Below the pieces are notes generated by a model. That model saw only the letters and a list, made by a program, of their open reading frames with translations. It did no database searches and was not told the origin of the DNA. The position numbers and the translations under genes were made by a program. This document shows positions 59,793 to 64,000 of a stretch of DNA of 64,000 nt, piece by piece (within the stretch, counting starts at the first letter, position 1; the number at the start of each line of letters is the position of its first letter). Source of the DNA: Oceanospirillaceae bacterium (GTDB lineage Bacteria; Pseudomonadota; Gammaproteobacteria; Pseudomonadales; Oceanobacteraceae); NCBI GenBank assembly GCA_024234265.1, contig JACKOM010000003.1, positions 124,001 through 188,000 of the forward strand. Reading direction: 5' to 3'.

Positions 59793-61265
59793 TTATTGCA
59801 CTTCGATCAGTTCAACAGAGCCGTCTTCATTTACTTCGGCCATATGGCCTTCTGGTTCTTCCAGGAATTGCACCGCAATCCATACCAGTGCAGCACAACC
59901 GGCGATCACCACGAAGAAAGTGCTGTAATCTACGAATGAAAGCACGGTCAGGAAGGTCACACCACCTACGTTACCGTAAGCGCCAGTCATACCGGCAATC
60001 TGGCCAGTCATACGGCGCTGCACCAGTGGCACCATCGCAAATACAGCACCTTCACCGGCCTGTACGAAGAAGGAACACGCCATAGTTGCCGCAACAGCCA
60101 CCCAGATCCACCATGCACCGGTGATCTGACTTAACACCATATAACCTACCGCAAGGCCGGCAATTAAAATGGACATGGTTTTACGACGGCCAAATTTATC
60201 GCTGATCCAACCGCCACCTGGACGTGCTGCTAAGTTCATGAACGCAAAACCAGATGCCAGCATACCGGCCTGCACAGCGCTTAAACCTGTGAAGGTATCC
60301 AGGAAATACAGGGGCAGCATAGACACTACCGCCAGTTCAGAACCGAAGGTTACAAAATAAGACAGCTGTAAAATCGCAACCTGTTTGAATTTATAACGCT
60401 GCATTTCAGGTACAGGCTGGGCAAGACGTTCTTTGTTCACGTGGAAAATCTGCTGGGTTTGCACCATAAACAGCAGGGCCAGGCCGGCATACAGGCAGTA
60501 GCTGGCATATTCACCCAGCAAGCCTAAATTGCTTGGGGATAATTTCCATACCAGTACTGCCAGGGCGATAAACATAGGCACGTTCATGGCGATATAGAAA
60601 TACAGATCTTTTTTGCTGGACACTTCCAGACCACGGGATTTTTTCGGTTTGAAATAGGTAGAGCCTTTAGGGGTGTTACGTGCGAAGTAATAAAATACAA
60701 AAGCATATAACAGGGCCATCACACCTGTGGTGGCAATGGCAAAACGCCAGCCGTTTTCACCACCGTAGATCAGTGCCAGGGTTGGCAGCACCATGGCCGC
60801 AGCCGCAGAACCGAAGTTACCCCAGCCACCGTATACACCTTCAGCCAGGCCCACTTCTTTTGCAGGGAACCACTCACCCACCAGACGAATACCGATAACA
60901 AAACCCGCACCCACAAAACCTAATAAGAAGCGGAACATCGCCAGCTGTTCATAGGTTTGTGCCAGGGAGAAGGCAATACACATAACGCCGGCAGCAATTA
61001 ATAAACCGGTATAAATATTACGCGGGCCAAATTTATCCACCAGCATACCAATCACGATACGCGCCGGAATGGTTAATGCCACGTTAAGAATTAACAGGGC
61101 TTTTACCTGCTGGGTGGTCATATCAAATGCTTCTTTCATAAAACCAATCAGCGGCGCGTGGTTAAACCACACAACGAAGGTCAGAAAGAATGCAAACCAG
61201 GATAAATGCAGAGTGCGAATTTTCGCCTCTTTAAAATTAAGCAGATTAAGACCGCCGCTGGACAT
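59793..61265 (-). CDS. narK: Nitrate/nitrite MFS transporter (NarK/NasA family)
   Basis: A 490-residue major-facilitator protein with 12 membrane spans. The nitrate signatures GFVGAGFVIGIRLVGEWFPAKEVGLAEGVYGGWGNFGSA (broken here: GWGNFG box) and AGMTGAYGNVGG are present, with conserved Arg residues in helices 2 and 8. The likely job is nitrate uptake for assimilation. ATG at 61265 follows GAGGAG; the longer frame to 61316 would cover the sigma54 promoter and is rejected. It is monocistronic or linked weakly to the kinase gene, and is divergent from the porin at 61732. Confidence 0.92.
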   Translation of the reverse strand: MSSGGLNLLNFKEAKIRTLHLSWFAFFLTFVVWFNHAPLIGFMKEAFDMTTQQVKALLILNVALTIPARIVIGMLVDKFGPRNIYTGLLIAAGVMCIAFSLAQTYEQLAMFRFLLGFVGAGFVIGIRLVGEWFPAKEVGLAEGVYGGWGNFGSAAAAMVLPTLALIYGGENGWRFAIATTGVMALLYAFVFYYFARNTPKGSTYFKPKKSRGLEVSSKKDLYFYIAMNVPMFIALAVLVWKLSPSNLGLLGEYASYCLYAGLALLFMVQTQQIFHVNKERLAQPVPEMQRYKFKQVAILQLSYFVTFGSELAVVSMLPLYFLDTFTGLSAVQAGMLASGFAFMNLAARPGGGWISDKFGRRKTMSILIAGLAVGYMVLSQITGAWWIWVAVAATMACSFFVQAGEGAVFAMVPLVQRRMTGQIAGMTGAYGNVGGVTFLTVLSFVDYSTFFVVIAGCAALVWIAVQFLEEPEGHMAEVNEDGSVELIEVQ

Positions 61266-61307
61266 GGGACAACTCCTCAAGGGTAAGAATATAGTTACCC
61301 ACCCTAA

Positions 61308-61323
61308 AGCAGCCATCGTGCCA
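61308..61323 (-). promoter_or_regulatory. Sigma54 promoter of narK
   Basis: On the minus strand TGGCACGATGGCTGCT has a perfect -24 block (TGGCACG) and a near-perfect -12 block, with GG and GC twelve bases apart. It ends 43 bases upstream of the narK ATG, so transcription by RpoN RNA polymerase is expected. Confidence 0.75.
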
Positions 61324-61386
61324 ACTATTCAAGCTGTTGATTTTAAAGGGTTTTGTGCCAGTTACCGGCTATCAAAAAGCCATTGT

Positions 61387-61403
61387 CGCACCACTTTGGT
61401 GCA
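61387..61403. promoter_or_regulatory. NtrC-like enhancer site 1
   Basis: CGCACCACTTTGGTGCA matches the NtrC consensus palindrome GCAC-N7-GTGC with extra paired bases. It is about 65 bases upstream of the narK sigma54 promoter, the usual place for NtrC enhancers. Confidence 0.6.
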
Positions 61404-61472
61404 CACCATTGCACAGGGTAGAAAATTTGCGCCCCCAAATAACGCAGCATGCGTGCCACGAAAAAATCCACG

Positions 61473-61489
61473 GGCACAGACAACGTGCA
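61473..61489. promoter_or_regulatory. NtrC-like enhancer site 2
   Basis: GGCACAGACAACGTGCA has GCAC and GTGC at the same seven-base spacing as site 1, with weaker central symmetry. It lies about 185 bases upstream of the porin sigma54 promoter and could serve both genes. Confidence 0.45.
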
Positions 61490-61672
61490 ACCCGTGCGCC
61501 GCTTTAAAATTCACCCCCCGCCCCAAAAAAAATCCCTTGCACCACTGCGTGCCAGAAAACAGCGCACAACAGGTGCACTGCAAAAAAACACATTGGCAGG
61601 TTTGCTGAATTTTTGTGATCCGAATGGGCGCAAAAATATAAAAAAGTTTATTAAAAATAATTTTTTAATTTC

Positions 61673-61688
61673 TGGCATATCGGTTGCT
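61673..61688 (+). promoter_or_regulatory. Sigma54 promoter of the porin gene
   Basis: TGGCATATCGGTTGCT has GG and GC twelve bases apart and a perfect TTGCT -12 block. It ends 43 bases upstream of the porin ATG at 61732, a mirror image of the narK arrangement. The stretch before it is very A+T rich. Confidence 0.7.
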
Positions 61689-61731
61689 CTAGGGTATTCA
61701 GACAGAAAAAAACCAACCTTGGAGAGACCCA

Positions 61732-62931
61732 ATGAAAAAAGTTCTGCTGAGCACTGTTATCGCTTCCGTATCTGCAATGGGCGCAACCAACGCCATGGCC
61801 GCAGAAGATTTAGCCAGTGCTTTTAAAGAAGGCAAAACAGAAGTGAGCTTCCGCCTGCGTAATGAAACCGTAGATGTGGACAACACTAAAAAAGATGTGG
61901 ACGCCACCACGTTAAAATCACGTATCACTTATACCACTGCTGATTTAATGGGTTTCAGTGCCGTTGCTGAAGTGGACAGCGTGTCTGAATTATTCGAAAC
62001 CAAATACAACGACGGCGTAAATAATAAAACCGCTTATAACAACGTGCTTGATCACGAATACACAGATTTAAACCAGGTGTATTTAGCCTATAAAGGCTTT
62101 GGCAGCGTATTTAAACTCGGTAACCAACGTATTCTGCTGGATAACCAGCGTCACATTGGTGGTGTAGGTTTCCGTCAGGACGAGCAAACCTTTGATGCTT
62201 TCAGCGTGACGAATACCTCCCTGCCGAACACCACTATTTTTGTAGCCGCCATTAATAACGTGCATGACATTAAAGGCAACAACACCCTGGAAGACGATAC
62301 CCTGGTAAACGTGAAATACGCTGCCAGCAAAGCGGCCACGGTTTCCGGTTACGCCTATTTATTAGCAAACAACGTAACCACCGCCGGCCTTGTTGATTAC
62401 ACCACCTACGGTCTGCGTGTTGTGGGTGATACCGATGTGCTTGTTTACGAAGCTGAATACGCTACCCAGAAAAAAGAAACCGCTACTGCTGATTTTGATA
62501 CCAGCTATTACAACCTGATCGTGGGTGCAAAATTCGCAGGTTTCACCGCCAAAATTGGCCAGGAATCCTTAGGCTCTGATGATGGCGCAGCTGCGTTTGC
62601 TACCCCACTGGGCACCAACCACGCATTCCTCGGTTGGTCTGATGTGTGGATACAGCCAGGTAATAAAGGTCTGGTGGATACCAACCTGAGCATCGCCGGT
62701 GATGTTATGGGCGTAAAAGTAGTTGCGCAATACCATGATTTCGCCACCGACAAAGACGGTGATGATATGGGTACAGAACTTGGCCTGATGCTGAGCAAAC
62801 AATTTGGAGCCTACGGTTTAGAAGCCAAAATGGCGGACTACAAAGCCAGTGACGAAGCTGAAGCTCTGGCAGCTCCCGCCACCAAAAAAGACACCCAGAA
62901 AGTATGGTTAACCGCCACTGCTAAATTCTGA
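61732..62931 (+). CDS. Outer-membrane porin divergent from narK
   Basis: A 399-residue protein with signal peptide (KKVLLSTVIASVSAMGATNAMA) and a barrel domain of the alginate-export/OprD-like type (KTEVSFRLRNETVDVDNT, LNQVYLAYKGFGSVFKLGNQRILLDNQRHIG in two parts, GLMLSKQFGAYGLEAKMAD), ending WLTATAKF with the terminal Phe. Because it shares a nitrogen-type regulatory region with narK it may pass nitrate or another nitrogen source across the outer membrane; this is inference. RBS GGAGAG precedes the ATG. Confidence 0.8.
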   Translation: MKKVLLSTVIASVSAMGATNAMAAEDLASAFKEGKTEVSFRLRNETVDVDNTKKDVDATTLKSRITYTTADLMGFSAVAEVDSVSELFETKYNDGVNNKTAYNNVLDHEYTDLNQVYLAYKGFGSVFKLGNQRILLDNQRHIGGVGFRQDEQTFDAFSVTNTSLPNTTIFVAAINNVHDIKGNNTLEDDTLVNVKYAASKAATVSGYAYLLANNVTTAGLVDYTTYGLRVVGDTDVLVYEAEYATQKKETATADFDTSYYNLIVGAKFAGFTAKIGQESLGSDDGAAAFATPLGTNHAFLGWSDVWIQPGNKGLVDTNLSIAGDVMGVKVVAQYHDFATDKDGDDMGTELGLMLSKQFGAYGLEAKMADYKASDEAEALAAPATKKDTQKVWLTATAKF

Positions 62932-63024
62932 TTGTTTTAATAGTTATAAAAATGCGCACTATCCCTGCACGGCAAATAAAACAGTGACAGGGATAATGCC
63001 GCACCGGGTTCCATTCCCTTTTAC

Positions 63025-63046
63025 GCCCGGTTCACCGGGCTTTTTT
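63025..63046 (+). terminator. Terminator after the porin gene
   Basis: GCCCGG and CCGGGC pair around TTCA and are followed by six T. It lies about 95 bases after the porin stop and just before the next gene at 63076. Confidence 0.88.
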
Positions 63047-63075
63047 GCCGTTGTAAACATTATTCAGGAGAATTT

Positions 63076-63954
63076 ATGCGCACCCTGCTCTCCATATTAA
63101 GTCTCAGCCTGCTGGCAGGCATAAGCCACGCCGCCGATGTTAAAACCGAAAAAGAAATTGCCCTTGCTGTGGTGGCCGTATCCAGCAATGTGGTGGTGGA
63201 AAATTATTCCCAGGCAGTCAACGAATCCGGCCGTTTGCGTATGCTTTCGCAGCGCATGGCTAAAGCCTATTTATTAACCGCAATGGATGTAAATCCGGAT
63301 AAAAACCAAACCCAGCTTGAGCAAAGCATGCAACGTTTTGCCAAAAACATTGATGCATTAAAAACCTTCACCCTCGCCCAGGGTTTGAATATGGATATTG
63401 TCAGCAGCGTGGAACGCCAGTGGCAGGATTATCAAACCCTGCTGAAAACCCCCGGCCAAACCCGCGGTGCCATTTTGCAAAAAAGCGATCAGGTATTAAG
63501 CGCCTGTGAAACCTATGTCAGCCAATTGGAAAGTGCCTCCGGGCGCAGCAGTGCCCGTTTGGTGAATATGGCCGGCCGCCAGCGCATGTTATCCCAGCGT
63601 ATTGCCAAGCTTTATTCAGCCCTTGCCATGGACAGCCAAAATGCAAACCTGCAAAAAGAGCTGCAAACCGCCATTGGTGAGTTTGAAAATGCACTCAATA
63701 CCCTGAAGCATTCCCCAGACAATACCGCCGACGTGGCAAAAGCCCTCAGCCAGGTGGAAACCCAATGGAACTTCTCCAAGGCAGGTTTCCGCAGCATGGA
63801 AAAAGGCAGCAGCACGCCGCTGGTGATTTCACTGACCACGGAAAAAATCCTCAATCAGATGAACGAAATTACCGCCATGTATCAGGACATCGACCAGCAC
63901 AAAGGTGCTGCCCAAGCTAAATCTCTGGCTGCTTCGGCAGCCGGAGCCAAATAA
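63076..63954 (+). CDS. Periplasmic protein with two PilJ/NarX-type motifs
   Basis: A 292-residue protein with a signal peptide (about 1-19, LLSILSLSLLAGISHA) and no membrane anchor or output domain. It is helical and contains two copies of the motif found in PilJ N-terminal domains and, in related form, in the nitrate-binding P-box of NarX/NarQ: GRLRMLSQRMAKAY at 52-65 and GRQRMLSQRIAKLY at 167-180. Each copy heads a ~100-residue four-helix-type repeat. In full-length sensors this domain binds small anions. Alone and next to narK it may be a soluble nitrate/nitrite-binding or sensing accessory. ATG at 63076 follows AGGAG. Confidence 0.8.
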   Translation: MRTLLSILSLSLLAGISHAADVKTEKEIALAVVAVSSNVVVENYSQAVNESGRLRMLSQRMAKAYLLTAMDVNPDKNQTQLEQSMQRFAKNIDALKTFTLAQGLNMDIVSSVERQWQDYQTLLKTPGQTRGAILQKSDQVLSACETYVSQLESASGRSSARLVNMAGRQRMLSQRIAKLYSALAMDSQNANLQKELQTAIGEFENALNTLKHSPDNTADVAKALSQVETQWNFSKAGFRSMEKGSSTPLVISLTTEKILNQMNEITAMYQDIDQHKGAAQAKSLAASAAGAK

Positions 63955-64000
63955 CCCTTTTTATATATAGCTACGCCCCCTCTTTCTTTATCCCCTCGCT

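Noticed and set aside
61530..61580. Further GCAC/GTGC pairs (near 61538 and 61560) as NtrC sites
   Set aside because: Their half-site spacing is six or five bases instead of seven, so they do not fit the consensus.
1..64000. CRISPR arrays, tRNA or rRNA genes, prophage or complete insertion sequences
   Set aside because: No regularly spaced repeats, no cloverleaf-like or rRNA-like segments and no transposase or integrase genes were seen.

Overview
The window is a chromosome segment of a Gram-negative gammaproteobacterium, most likely a marine Oceanospirillales-type organism (genus is inference). The evidence is the classical gammaproteobacterial clusters rplU-rpmA-obgE-proB and dacA/ybeD/lipB/lipA and rlpA-mltB-rodA-mrdA-rlmH-rsfS-nadD-proA, several outer-membrane porins, and calcium-binding thrombospondin-type-3 surface proteins. 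No rRNA, tRNA, CRISPR array, phage or complete insertion sequence was seen.

Region 1 (1-22.2 kb, all minus strand) is a group-2-like, ABC-transporter-dependent capsule locus read from right to left: kpsM-kpsT-kpsE-kpsD export genes, rmlA-rmlC-rmlD-rmlB (dTDP-L-rhamnose), manC (GDP-mannose), a GT2+GT4 glycosyltransferase, an orphan gene, a sulfotransferase, a WcbI-type enzyme, an AlgX/AlgJ-like SGNH protein, galU, a gene remnant, galE, a double-GT2 glycosyltransferase and a second sulfotransferase cut by the window edge. Start/stop overlaps (ATGA, TAATG) tie many genes together. A strong sigma70-type promoter (TTGGAA-17-TATAAT) lies upstream of kpsM. The enzyme set suggests a rhamnose- and possibly mannose-containing polymer decorated with sulfate and perhaps acetyl groups.

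Region 2 (22.4-38.6 kb): proB, obgE, rpmA and rplU on the minus strand face ispB on the plus strand. dsbD follows, flanked by two copies of a ~300-bp structured repeat; a third diverged copy lies inverted beside the left one. Next is a 2240-residue surface/OmpA-type protein gene made of thrombospondin-3 repeats with a large internal duplication, then a histone-H1-like KKTTA-repeat protein and a YdcH-family protein.

Region 3 (38.6-49.3 kb, minus): lipoate synthesis (lipA, lipB, ybeD), PBP5, RlpA, MltB, RodA, PBP2, RlmH, RsfS, NadD and ProA, an envelope-elongation and housekeeping cluster.

Region 4 (49.3-55.7 kb): a ~315-bp MITE-like element with perfect 18-bp terminal inverted repeats, two overlapping membrane proteins with degenerate GGDEF-like domains, a DedA protein, a small secreted TSP3 protein, two small hypothetical proteins, ubiX and mpl.

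Region 5 (55.8-64 kb): a porin followed by two short phosphate-binding-like periplasmic proteins (the second broken by a one-base shift in a T run), a PP2C-phosphatase/protein-kinase fusion, a NarK/NasA nitrate transporter, a divergent porin and a periplasmic protein with two PilJ/NarX-type motifs. The narK/porin intergenic region carries two divergent sigma54 promoters and two NtrC-like palindromes, which points to nitrogen-controlled nitrate uptake.
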